Source of the DNA: Sphingomonas sediminicola
GTDB lineage: Bacteria > Pseudomonadota > Alphaproteobacteria > Sphingomonadales > Sphingomonadaceae
Length of the DNA: 64,000 bases
Reading direction: 5' to 3'
Assembly: GCF_014489515.1 (NCBI RefSeq)
Contig: NZ_CP060782.1
Location: forward strand, 1-64,000
Shown: piece after piece, positions 35,431-44,174 of the stretch
How positions within the stretch are numbered: position 1 is the stretch's first letter
Layout: each line of letters begins with the position of its first letter
Position numbers and translations under genes: made by a program
The notes under the pieces: generated by a model
Databases searched by the model: none
What the model was told of the DNA's origin: nothing
What the model saw: only the letters and a program-made list of their open reading frames with translations

Positions 35431-37896
35431 ACAACCCTCCCGAGCGACGCATAATCGCTTTGGACTTGCGCTCCCACAAGCGGAACCCCGCAGGTCTCAT
35501 TCGCGCCGAACTTGAATGTTAGCGGCTCGTTGGCTTCCACGTCGATCTGGAAATAGCCTTCATCGTCGGTCTGGCCAACGCCTCGACGTGTTGAAATGCT
35601 GGCGTTCGCGAGCGGTCGGCCATTCGCCAGGAAGGCTTGACCGAACACTGTGCTCACCTGCTCCGCAGTCCAATTCAGGTGCTCTACATTTCCCGGAAAG
35701 AGCGTGATCTTCCGGACGGCTGAATCATAGTCGACCGCTGACGAGCCGACTGGCCGAAGCCGCAGATTGTAGGACCGGTAGGCCTCGAGGAAAATCGGCA
35801 GGCGCCTCCCTGCTGAGACGCGCCCGCGAGCGATCTCGTCGATGAGGACGTCGAACGCGGCATCCTTGGCAGAGCCAGCCATCGAAGCGATGACTGCGCT
35901 TTGATTGAGGTCACGGCCGCCAATTTCAACGGCCTTTGAGCCAAGAGCAATTCCGGTCTGGAGAGTAAGCCCGAATTGCGTGCCGCCGTTCCCTTCCAGA
36001 CTGTGAAGTACTTCTACGCGGCCGCTGCCCAGCTGATTGGCCACAAATGCATTAGCTCGGGCGGTCGACGTGTCCACGTCGCGCTGCAACGCGCCTTCGA
36101 GCGATACCTGGGTGCGCTCATCGTCCTGGTAGAACCACTGACCGCTAAGGCTTCCAACCTGGCGAGACCTCGATCCTCGCGTTCCACCATCTTTCAAGGT
36201 GGCATGTCCGATAGTGGACAGGGTTGAGAAGCCGCCGGCGGTGTAAAGCACCCTGAAGCCGGCGAATGCCGACGTCGTTGTGCGGCTCTTTTGGGCATCG
36301 GCCTGAACGATGACCTGGAGACCGCCCTGGCGCACAATCGGCCAGGAAAGGCTCGGGCCGATGGTGTAGTCCGACTTGAAACCACGGTCATGCCGATAGG
36401 AACCCGTGACGCTCAGGAGGGCGCTCCCAAGCGAGTAGGTGAGGGTTCCGCTCGCCTGGGTGTAGGAACTGGCAGCAACCTGGGCGCCGGTAACGGGTGT
36501 CGGGCCAAAGTTGTCGACGTAGGACGGCAGCGGAAGGAGGGGCTCGCCATTGCTGCTCCACACCCGTCGCACGTCGAAGTTGAAATTGAGCGGACCTGTT
36601 CCGGCAGATCCCAACTGGAGCAAGGCTCCCTTGCTCCCGTCGCTCGACATCAGGCCCGCGGCCCGAGCGCGTCCGAAGGACGTGATAAGCCATCCGCCAA
36701 CCTGGAGCATGGCCTTCTTCTCGGTGCCGAGGATCGCAGCGTCGATCGCCGTTGACTCGCTCAAGCGACGCGCCCCACCGACCTGGTAGTAGAGGCTTTT
36801 CGACAGGCTGATCGGCTGGTTGTGCTGCGTGTTTGCAAGAAGCCCCGCGTAAGCGAAATAGACCAGCTGTCCCTGCGGGCGATTTGGGCATTCTTGACGA
36901 AAAAGCGCCGCTCCTCGCGAACCGCACCGCTGGCTTCCCGGATCCTGAGGACAAGTGGGTAAGAGCCATCGGGCAGGTTCGACGTGTCGACCGAGTTGTT
37001 GCCAGCTTCGTAGCTGCCCGACGTCACGAGCCGGTTATCCACGAGGATCTCCACGCGCGCCGGCTGGCCCAGAAAGATGATGAGGGGCGTAGCCTCGAGG
37101 CTATCGGCATCCGCGCGAGTGTCGAACTGCGTTGCAAATCCGAAACCCATTATGCGTCGGCGGCCGGTCAGGTCGGCGCCGGGGCCCAGAACAGGCCGCC
37201 AGAGTAGCGATGGCGCCTCGTATCGACCTCGGCGACGAGATCGTCGAAGACGAGGCCCAGGTCCGAAGCGATCGAACTGTCGCTCCGGATTCTCGCGTTC
37301 TGAAAGCCGATGATGGTACGGTTCTGAATATTGAAACTGGTCGACCCCCTGGTTGACCCCGCAATTGCTGCCCCGATCGAACTTGTGAGAGAAAGCGGGG
37401 CAGTTGGAGTCGCGAGGTAGATCTCATCGCTTTGAGTGACCTCCAGCGCGCTCGGGTGGACGAAAAGATCGAGCCGGAAACGGTCTTGGTCGAAGATGAT
37501 GCCTACGAGGTCCGGCTTGAGCTCGCCGCAGTGCCCGGAATTGGTCTGCGAGCAGGCAAGGCCCGCATTGTCCTTGAGCTCTGCCGTCAGGGAGGTGACG
37601 AGGGCAGGCGACGACTTGAGATGCGGAACCAGGCCGATGATTTGGTCCGGATTACGAAACCGCACGACTCCAGGCTTGGCGACAATTTGAGCTTCGCCAA
37701 TCTTCCGACCGCCGAAATAGAGATCGACCACCAAATCGCGGGGCTGCTCCAGTTCGCTGAAGCCGGCGGGTGGCGACGTCATCTCGAAACCGAGGCTAGC
37801 GGAGTTGGAGTTCTCCGCATGCGCAACGGCGGGCGCGAGGGTTGCCGCAGAGGCCAGCAGCATCCGGGTCAAAGTGGAAGATTTTCGACCGAGCAT
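35421..37896 (-). CDS. Fimbrial outer-membrane usher, frameshifted
   Basis: About 825 residues after correction. Signal peptide at 37896 (LLASAATLAPAVAHAE); N-terminal domain SELEQPRDLVVDLYFGGRKI. A break near 37160 restores GADLTGRRRIMGFGFATQFD. Next comes the plug-like LGQPARVEILVDNRLVTSGS and DLPDGSYPL-type segment (NLPDGSYPLVLRIREASGAV). A second break near 36870 restores FAYAGLLANTQHNQPISLSK. Barrel strands then run to a C-terminal domain (PLANASISTRRGVGQTDDEG). It resembles CS1/TcfC-type and related ushers rather than classical FimD. Secretes and assembles the pilus subunits encoded upstream. Confidence 0.85.
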
Positions 37897-37903
37897 GGGA
37901 AAG

Positions 37904-38479
37904 CTATTCCGGCCCGACCAGCAACGTCAGCGTCCCGGAATAAGAACCGGCTCGCGCGCTGGACAATTCCGAGCTGCGAAGGACCAGGATCAAGCTGGCG
38001 CTAGTCGCTGGACCGCTGTTGCAGGTTTGCTGGGTCGCCGAGCTTATTAGCCCGGTCAATGTGACGTTGGGGCTAAGCTGGGTCCCTGACGACTGGTTCG
38101 GCGCCTGATTCCATTGCACTTCGTAGTTGAGCAGGAAGGAGCCGGACGTGAGGCTGAACGCACCTCCCGGCGCAGAGCCCGACGCAGTGATCCGGTAACC
38201 CTGGATGGCGGTGTTGGCATAAACACAAAGGCTTTGGCTGCTGGTCGCATCCGCGCCGACGTTTGCGATCGCGCCAAACGCTACGTCGCTCAGCTTCGTG
38301 ATTCGGACATTGTTGCTCTGGGCGTGCAGCGGTGACGCAGCGAGCGCGGCCGCCAGCAACGCACCTCGAGCGACTGCACCGAGGCGGCTGTTAAGCCGAA
38401 CGCGAAGAGAAGAAATGCCGGGGCGCAGCGAGGCGCTTGGCGTCGTGCAAATGACGACGGCAGAGGCCTGCTGCGCCAC
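37904..38479 (-). CDS. Spore coat U-domain fimbrial subunit (1)
   Basis: About 190 residues. The frame opens with a GTG at 38479, but the signal peptide (GALLAAALAASPLHAQS) begins ~28 codons in, so the true start is uncertain. Mature part: NNVRITKLSDVAFGAIANVG, LCVYANTAIQGYRITASGSA, AFSLTSGSFLLNYEVQWNQA, ending SYSGTLTLLVGPE. This is the SCPU/Csu-type pilus subunit fold. Second subunit is 45% or so similar by eye in its core. Eight bases upstream of the usher. Confidence 0.8.
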   Translation of the reverse strand: MAQQASAVVICTTPSASLRPGISSLRVRLNSRLGAVARGALLAAALAASPLHAQSNNVRITKLSDVAFGAIANVGADATSSQSLCVYANTAIQGYRITASGSAPGGAFSLTSGSFLLNYEVQWNQAPNQSSGTQLSPNVTLTGLISSATQQTCNSGPATSASLILVLRSSELSSARAGSYSGTLTLLVGPE

Positions 38480-38491
38480 CGGAAAGCAATG

Positions 38492-39043
38492 CTATTCGGG
38501 GGCAACCAGAAGCGTCAGCGTACCGCTGTAACTCGTCGACGCTTGCATGGTTTGCAGATCGGAGCTGAGGATCTTGACGATCAGGCTCGCGCTCGAGGAC
38601 GGACCGGACGCGCAGTTCGCGTTGGTCGCCGTCGAGGTCAGTCCGGTGAAGGCGACGCCGTTCGTCAGCGCTGACCCCGTCGACTGTCCAGAGCTCGCGC
38701 TCCATTCGACGGCATAGGGGACGCTGAGCGACGCATTGGCCAGCGTGAATGCACCGGCAGTTCCGCTACCCGAGGCCGTTACCCTGTATCCCTTTGTGCT
38801 GGTGTTGCTCCAGACGCAGACGTTCTGGGCATTCGAGGCGTCGACGCTTGGATCGGCATTCGTGAATGCCACGTCGCTCAGTCCGCTAATGCGAACCCGG
38901 TTTGCAATCGATGCCGAGATAGACACCGAGCCCGTCGAAGTCGCTCCCAGGCTGCCCTGAGTCGCCGCATTCGCAGTTCCCGCCATCGAAACGGCAAGGG
39001 CTGCCACCGCGGCCATTTGTCCAACTTTGTGCCACGAAAGCAT
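38492..39043 (-). CDS. Spore coat U-domain fimbrial subunit (2)
   Basis: 183 residues from the ATG at 39043 (MLSWHKVGQMAAVAALAVSM signal). Mature part: RVRISGLSDVAFTNADPSVD, VCVWSNTSTKGYRVTASGSG, AFTLANASLSVPYAVEWSAS, ending SYSGTLTLLVAPE. Clear paralogue of the next gene, with the two Cys (VCVWSN and NCASGP) expected to form the disulfide. Probably the major subunit of the pilus. Confidence 0.82.
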   Translation of the reverse strand: MLSWHKVGQMAAVAALAVSMAGTANAATQGSLGATSTGSVSISASIANRVRISGLSDVAFTNADPSVDASNAQNVCVWSNTSTKGYRVTASGSGTAGAFTLANASLSVPYAVEWSASSGQSTGSALTNGVAFTGLTSTATNANCASGPSSSASLIVKILSSDLQTMQASTSYSGTLTLLVAPE

Positions 39044-39185
39044 GGCTAATTCCTCATCCGCTAGTCCCATCCAAAATGGATGTATTGCGGGGCTTACGGG
39101 AATCCTCTTAACGAACCGTCAACGAAGGCTGTTTAGCGCGAAGTTTACGCCTTAGGGTTAAAACCCCAGCTTTCCAGGCGCTTGC

Positions 39186-39676
39186 TTATTCTGGCGCCAA
39201 GATCAGCAATGCCGGACCCGTCGAAGGTATCTCACCTCCGGGGACGTCCAACGCCAGATTAACATCGCTCCCTGCCTTGTTGCATTCCAGGATCGAACTC
39301 CGCGCGATCGCACTCAGGGGCTTGCCTTCAGCCAACCGCATTGAAGAGGTGTCCGACATTACGGGAGTAGCTATCCTGTTGCCGACCGCACCTCCCGGTT
39401 CGAGCCAGCTATGGGCCAGGCTCGACAGTGTGACTGTGTAACGGCGGAGCGTTGAACTGGACCAAATGCAAAATGAGTTCGCGCTACCAGCGCCCCGGCC
39501 GGCTCGAAGCGATGCTGGAGCGCGAATTCCCATGCGCGGGGCCACGCTGGCTTCTATGCGGATGCTCGCACTGGACGTCGTGCCGATGCGACCGCCGGGG
39601 ATTGAGCCTTGAGCTCGACGGGAAAGAAGGCCGATGCGACGGCCGGGGCACATAGCAGAATCCAACGGTACGCCAT
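39186..39676 (-). CDS. Spore coat U-like fimbrial subunit (3), frameshifted
   Basis: ATG at 39676 gives a signal peptide (MAYRWILLCAPAVASAFFPV). A break near 39600 joins RIGTTSSASIRIEASVAPRM, then SANSFCIWSSSTLRRYTVTL, and a tail ending PSTGPALLILAPE. More divergent than the other two but with the same plan: signal, strand block, C-x-W/Y motif and terminal -APE. First gene of the operon, possibly the tip or adhesin-like subunit. Confidence 0.65.
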
Positions 39677-39835
39677 TCGAGGACTCTCCTGATCCCGAGA
39701 ATAGAACTCGAGAACCGATCGTCCTGAAACGTTCGTGCTACCCTAAACTTTCCTCCAATCTGGATGTGTCCCAGTCTGGTTTACGCGCTCGTCAGTCATC
39801 GCTCCGCGAATCTGGGCGGCAAGGAACTTGGTACC

Positions 39836-40279
39836 TCAGATGATCAATTTCAGGCCATGCAGCCGCACGGTCTTTCCGTCCTGGCAGATGGGAGCTCCGA
39901 TGATCCGAACCCGGCGAGTTCCTCCGACGGCGGGCCTGATCTGGACATCGATGGTGAACCCGCGCCCTTCGCGAATTGCATAGCTGCGCAGTCTCTCCAT
40001 GGAGGCCCGGGATTCTTCACTGTAGAAAGAGACCGCTTCATCGCGACTGACAGGCGAGCCACGCGGCAATCCAAAGATGTCGTAGATGCCGCCGGACCAG
40101 GTCAACGAGTTGTCGGCGAGATTGCATTCCCAGCAGCCGGAATGATGGATGCCGAGTGCGCCAACCTCTGGAGGCCCGATGATATCGGTGACGGCGCTAT
40201 TCAGGACGAGGCCGAGGTCGAAGTGTCGCGATTGCTCGCTAAGCGGCCAACTCTCGAGCACAGGCGGCATTGAACTCAT
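39836..40279 (-). CDS. PAS-domain-only protein
   Basis: 147 residues. PAS_3-type fold: GIHHSGCWECNLADNSLTWS, GGIYDIFGLPRGSPVSRDEA, VSFYSEESRASMERLRSYAI, GFTIDVQIRPAVGGTRRVRI. No kinase, GGDEF or HTH output domain is attached. Could be a sensor subunit for another protein, such as the nearby GGDEF-EAL enzyme. Confidence 0.78.
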   Translation of the reverse strand: MSSMPPVLESWPLSEQSRHFDLGLVLNSAVTDIIGPPEVGALGIHHSGCWECNLADNSLTWSGGIYDIFGLPRGSPVSRDEAVSFYSEESRASMERLRSYAIREGRGFTIDVQIRPAVGGTRRVRIIGAPICQDGKTVRLHGLKLII

Positions 40280-40357
40280 TTACAAACCCCCGGCGAATTT
40301 ACCGCAAGTTGCGCCCAACGTCACTGACAACGTGATGGTACGCTGGCCTCTCCCAAG

Positions 40358-40810
40358 TCAGCCCGCGCGCTGTTGAAGCATCGGATAGAGAACGTTTTGC
40401 TCTAGTTCGATCAGGTCGAGCCAATGCGACCGAAGCGCTCGTTGCGCCGAACGATGCCGCGACCAATTGGCCGCAATCACCCATCCGCTCCACGTGCTCA
40501 GATGATCGGCTGAAAGACCCATCATTTGCCGCCTTGCATGGAGGGCTCGTGAAAGCTCGACTTCCGCGGCCTGGTCCGCGTGCTCGATGATATGGTCGTG
40601 CGCAGCTTGAACGGCCGAACTGCGCGCTCGCGACGCCGACGACAGCTCGCGCCTCAACGCGAGATAAGACTGAAGGTCTGGCGTGGGCCGCGCCAATAAC
40701 TCGTCGAGCTTCTCCAGGCCGGAGAGAACACGCTGATGGGCATTTTTGAGTTCGATCAGCAGCCAGTCAGCGGAATTTTCAGCGACGGCCTTCCTACTGA
40801 TGATGTGCAA
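40358..40810 (-). CDS. Helical, possibly hemerythrin-like protein
   Basis: 150 residues from a TTG at 40810 with GGA upstream. Four long helices, with His in NAHQRVLSGLEKL, VQAAHDHIIEHADQAAEVE and SHWLDLIELEQNVLYPMLQQ, recall the hemerythrin-like bundle (H...HxxxE...E). The ligand set is incomplete by eye, so metal binding is a guess. Confidence 0.4.
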   Translation of the reverse strand: MHIISRKAVAENSADWLLIELKNAHQRVLSGLEKLDELLARPTPDLQSYLALRRELSSASRARSSAVQAAHDHIIEHADQAAEVELSRALHARRQMMGLSADHLSTWSGWVIAANWSRHRSAQRALRSHWLDLIELEQNVLYPMLQQRAG

Positions 40811-40839
40811 CGGACATTCCAGCGTAAGGTGGGTCGAAT

Positions 40840-40873
40840 GAAGGCCCGCCAGAATTTAATCTGACGGGCCTTC
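40840..40873. repeat. Long inverted repeat (hairpin) between divergent genes
   Basis: GAAGGCCCG (40840-40848) pairs perfectly with CGGGCCTTC (40865-40873), with inner CAGA/TCTG pairing and an A/T-rich loop. No T-run fits either flanking gene as a terminator. It lies 30 bp upstream of the helical-protein start, so it could be a 5' regulatory hairpin. Confidence 0.5.
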
Positions 40874-40911
40874 CAGGTTCGGCACGCTCCAAGTGGGTTA
40901 ATCAGGAACGT

Positions 40912-41100
40912 GTGAGAGGAATATTGCGGCATCTGATTACTCCGACCTTGCGCTTATCTCCGAAATGGAAGTTTCAGCGCGTAGCTCGAGCAACCGGGAT
41001 AGCCGCAGCCCTTGCTGTAATCCTCTGCATGCCGACTGGATTTGCAGTCATTCTCATCTGGGCCGGCTGGTCACGCATTCCTGAAGAAGGACGCTACTGA
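40912..41100 (+). CDS. Small single-helix membrane protein
   Basis: Up to 62 residues (GTG 40912; a later TTG at 40924 is possible). One hydrophobic segment (AAALAVILCMPTGFAVILIW) and a basic N-terminus. Convergent with the antitoxin-like gene. Unknown function. Confidence 0.4.
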   Translation: MRGILRHLITPTLRLSPKWKFQRVARATGIAAALAVILCMPTGFAVILIWAGWSRIPEEGRY

Positions 41101-41102
41101 GC

Positions 41103-41619
41103 TCAGCGGCCGTAGATTTCCGCCAGAAGGTAAGAACGGACGGCGCGCATTCCCTCGAGATCCCTCTCGAGCATCAAATCGAGCGCGCTTCGACCCGTGA
41201 AAGGCATGCCGATTGGGCCTCCTGATCCAGCCTGCTGCGACGGAGGGACGAGGAAGAAGCGTTCTGACTGATCGTGCGATATTGGCGAGCATAGATATCC
41301 GTTCGATCAAGTCGATGGGCAATTCGTCCAGCGGCAATTGCGCGAGCCGATCCAACTCTTCTCGATCCCTCATTCCCAACAATTTCAGCTGCTCGTATTC
41401 TGTGAGCTGCCAAATCCGAGACAAGGCTTCGAAGGCTCGCAACACTTTGCGAGTGCCGTCGATCCTCGTGCCTCGATGGGCTCGGGCCCGTAACCCTTTT
41501 AATATGAAAGCAGCGACGAGTTCGCCGTCGCCAGTGTCGATCGCATCGAACAGCGTCGGCTCGCCTTCTTGCGTCTCAAGCCACTGCGCGAGCTTGTAGA
41601 GGAGTTCAGCTTCACTCAT
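41103..41619 (-). CDS. MbcA/ParS/Xre antitoxin-like protein, frameshifted, no toxin partner
   Basis: From the ATG at 41619: an N-terminal helical region, then FEALSRIWQLTEYEQLKLLG, LPIDLIERISMLANIARSVR and WIRRPNRHA. One base near 41207 restores PFTGRSALDLMLERDLEGMR, AVRSYLLAEIYGR to a stop at 41103. The end (WI-x-x-P-N...F-x-G-x-x-x-x-D-x-M) is the DUF2384 toxin-binding domain of MbcA/ParS antitoxins. A RES-domain NAD-degrading toxin normally follows and is not seen. It may be a solitary regulator. Confidence 0.75.
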
Positions 41620-42008
41620 TGTCGTCCCAAGACCATCGCCCGCAATCCCTCTATTTTCATCTTTGGCCGGCTTCGCCGTTCAATTTCTCTTCTCCGGTCG
41701 GTGTTGCGTGGCGCTAGGCGCGCCGCGCCAAGATTCGAGGTTCGCGTAGATCCTCTAGTAAGTCCCCCTGGCGAGCCTTCGATGCACGTCGGTGAAGGCA
41801 TCGACCTCGGCCCAGAAGCACTCGATCGCAGCGACGAATTCCTTGAGATAATCTGGCCGCAAGTGATTGTGGATCTGAACCGGTGGCCTACTGATTAAAG
41901 GTCAGCTGGCTCTGACGTCCCCAAAAATTGCGATACCAAAACGGCTGTTCCGCGCCCGTAGAGGCGTCGGGCTGTCACGCAAAGGTGTTGATTTTATTAG
42001 CTTGAGGC
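41620..42008. other. Gap without a well-supported gene
   Basis: A short minus-strand frame ending at 41755 reads DYLKEFVAAIECFWAEVDAF and looks protein-like but has no ATG or GTG start in frame. Otherwise nothing is recognised between the antitoxin-like gene and the tRNA. Confidence 0.35.
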
Positions 42009-42084
42009 TGGTGGAGCTGAGGGGAATCGAACCCCTGACCTCTGCAGTGCGATTGCAGCGCTCTCCCATCTGAGCTACAGCCCC
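42009..42084 (-). tRNA. tRNA-Ala (anticodon CGC)
   Basis: The complementary strand folds as a 76-nt cloverleaf with encoded CCA: acceptor GGGGCTG/CAGCTCC, D-arm TAGCTCAGATGGGAGAGC, anticodon stem CTGCA/TGCAG around loop ATCGCAC (anticodon CGC, U33 present), and T-arm GGGGTTCGATTCCCC. It marks the change from accessory (left, on its 3' side) to core-like DNA (right). Confidence 0.95.
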
Positions 42085-42261
42085 GCTCCAAGCAGGCGGA
42101 CCACATAGCGACGCCTCTTTCCCCATGCAATGACCCGCCGCACGGCGATTTCGACTTGTCGAATGGCAGTTCCGAACCAGGAACGGCTGATGGCCCCAAA
42201 TCGTTCTTCACGCGATGAGCAGACGGCAGTCCGCCGGCCTGTTCCTAGCTTGGAGGCAGCT

Positions 42262-43074
42262 ATGGCTTACGACCGTTACGAACGCGAACGGCGCTGGCGA
42301 GAGGGCCGGCCCGAATTTTCCGATGAGGGCATGAACCGCGAGCGCGACTTCGATCGCGATCGCGACGAACGCGGCTTTTTCGGACGCATGGGCGACGAGT
42401 TCCGCTCCTGGTTCGGGGACGAGGATTCGGAGCGTCGCCGGGAATCTTATCGCGACCGCGACGATTATCGGCGCGGCTACGGGTCCGAGCCCGAACGCGG
42501 CCGGATGTTCCGCGAAGATCGCGAGTTCGAGGGCGACAGGCACTTCCGTCAGGGGCCATGGGAACGCGGTGAATACCGAGCGACGAGCTTCGCGGGCTCG
42601 CGAGATCGTCCTGCCGACGATGATTATCACTATCGGGAAATGCGGCGCCGGCAGGCGGAGGATCTCGATCGCGACTATGACGAATATCGCCGTGAGCGGG
42701 CTTCGCAGTTCGAGAATGACTTCGGCAGCTGGCGCGAAAAACGTTTGTCCAAGCGCCAGATGCTGAGCGGCATCCGCGAGCACATGGAAGTCGTCGGGAG
42801 TGACGAGAAACATGTCGGTACCGTCGACCGCGTTGCCGGCGACCGGATCATCCTGACCCGCAGCGATCCGGAATCCGGCGGTGTCCATCACTCGCTGAGC
42901 TGTTCGGACCTTGACCGCGTCGAAGGAGACCGGATCATCCTCGACTGTAGCGCCGAAAAGGCCAGGGAGCGCTGGCGCGACGAAAGCCGCAGCAGGGCGC
43001 TGTTCGAGCGCGAGGATCAGGGCCGCGCGGGGCCGCACGTGCTCGACCGCAGTTTCTCCGGCACATACCGGTAA
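42262..43074 (+). CDS. DUF2171-domain protein with Arg/Asp/Glu-rich N-terminal region
   Basis: 270 residues from the ATG at 42262 (GGAGGCAGCT upstream). The first ~190 residues are very rich in Arg, Asp, Glu and Tyr in short repeats (RDFDRDRDERGFFGRM; SYRDRDDYRRGYGSEPERGR), low-complexity and probably disordered. The C-terminus is DUF2171: GIREHMEVVGSDEKHVGTVD, VHHSLSCSDLDRVEGDRIIL. DUF2171 is a PRC-barrel-like fold of unknown biochemical role. Followed by a terminator at 43105. Confidence 0.82.
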   Translation: MAYDRYERERRWREGRPEFSDEGMNRERDFDRDRDERGFFGRMGDEFRSWFGDEDSERRRESYRDRDDYRRGYGSEPERGRMFREDREFEGDRHFRQGPWERGEYRATSFAGSRDRPADDDYHYREMRRRQAEDLDRDYDEYRRERASQFENDFGSWREKRLSKRQMLSGIREHMEVVGSDEKHVGTVDRVAGDRIILTRSDPESGGVHHSLSCSDLDRVEGDRIILDCSAEKARERWRDESRSRALFEREDQGRAGPHVLDRSFSGTYR

Positions 43075-43104
43075 GCACGCTACAGTCTTTTCGGGCTGAG
43101 GATC

Positions 43105-43137
43105 GGCCCGGTCGCCTCTCGCGGCCGGGCCTTTCTT
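43105..43137 (+). terminator. Rho-independent terminator
   Basis: GGCCCGG (43105-43111) pairs with CCGGGCC (43125-43131), followed by TTTCTT. Located 31 bp after the DUF2171 stop. Confidence 0.7.
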
Positions 43138-43184
43138 GTGCGCCCGAGGGAGCTTATGCGCGGCTCAACTGGAACGGGAGAAAC

Positions 43185-44174
43185 ATGATGGCGCGCGCCT
43201 GGCACCTGATGAGCCGTCCGCAGGGGCTGCCGACGGACGAAAATTTCGCACTGAAGGAGCTCGACTTGCCGCCGCTCGCCGCAGGGCAGGTCCGCGTCCG
43301 CAACCAGTGGTTGTCGGTCGACCCGTATATGCGCGGGCGGATGAACGACGTGAAAAGCTATGTCCCGCCGTTCCAGATCGATCAGCCGATGGAAGGCGGA
43401 GCGGTCGGCGAGGTCGTCGAATCCACAGCGGAGGGCTTCTATCCGGGCGATCGCGTGCTTCACATGGGCGGCTGGCGCGACGAGGCAGTGCTGGACGCGC
43501 GCACGGTCAACAAGCTTCCCGATCTTGGAGCCGAGCCGCAGGCGTTCCTCGGGAATCTCGGAGTGACGGGCGCGACCGCCTATTTCGGCCTCCTCGAAGT
43601 CGCGTCGGCCAAGCCTGGCGACATCGTCTTCGTGTCGGCAGCGGCCGGTGCGGTGGGATCGGCTGTGGTGCAGATCGCAAAGGCGAAGGGCATGACCGTC
43701 ATCGGTTCGGCGGGCGGCGCGGACAAATGCGATTTCGTCCAGTCGCTCGGTGCCGACCAGGTCGTCGACTACAAGGCCCAGCCGATCCTGAAAGGGCTGG
43801 CCGCTGCGGCTCCGGAGGGTATCGACGTCTACTTCGACAATGTGGGCGGTGACCATCTCGATGCGGCTTTCGCGCTCGCAAGGATGCGGGCGCGCTTCGC
43901 GATCTGCGGGATGATCGAAGGGTACAACAAGGCCGAGCCGGCTGCCTTCCGCTTCATCATGCGGGTGATTGCCATGCGCATCCGCATGCAGGGCTTCATC
44001 GTCTTCGACTTCCAGTCAAGGATGGACGAATTCTACCGCGAGATGGGGCAGCTGATCGCGACGGGCCAGCTCAAGTCGCAGGAAACGGTAGTCGACGGCA
44101 TCGAGAATATGCCGGACGCCTTCCGTGGCCTGTTCAGCGGCGACAACCTCGGAAAGATGCTGGTCCGGCTCTAG
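43185..44174 (+). CDS. NADP-dependent alkenal/enal reductase (MDR family, CurA-like)
   Basis: 329 residues from the ATG at 43185 (GGGAGAAAC upstream). Zinc-free medium-chain dehydrogenase: VRVRNQWLSVDPYMRGRMND, GDRVLHMGGWRDEAVLD, the nucleotide-binding fold VFVSAAAGAVGSAVVQIAKA, and VDYKAQPI, IDVYFDNVGGDHLDAAFALA, YREMGQLIATGQLKSQETVV. The SVDPYMRGRM block identifies the prostaglandin/leukotriene-reductase-like clade (CurA, YncB). Reduces activated C=C bonds with NADPH. Its 3' end overlaps the peptidase stop by 4 bases. Confidence 0.88.
   Translation: MMARAWHLMSRPQGLPTDENFALKELDLPPLAAGQVRVRNQWLSVDPYMRGRMNDVKSYVPPFQIDQPMEGGAVGEVVESTAEGFYPGDRVLHMGGWRDEAVLDARTVNKLPDLGAEPQAFLGNLGVTGATAYFGLLEVASAKPGDIVFVSAAAGAVGSAVVQIAKAKGMTVIGSAGGADKCDFVQSLGADQVVDYKAQPILKGLAAAAPEGIDVYFDNVGGDHLDAAFALARMRARFAICGMIEGYNKAEPAAFRFIMRVIAMRIRMQGFIVFDFQSRMDEFYREMGQLIATGQLKSQETVVDGIENMPDAFRGLFSGDNLGKMLVRL

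Noticed and set aside
42009..42084. Island attachment site duplicated inside the window
   Set aside because: I searched by eye for the tRNA 3' sequence elsewhere and found no second copy.
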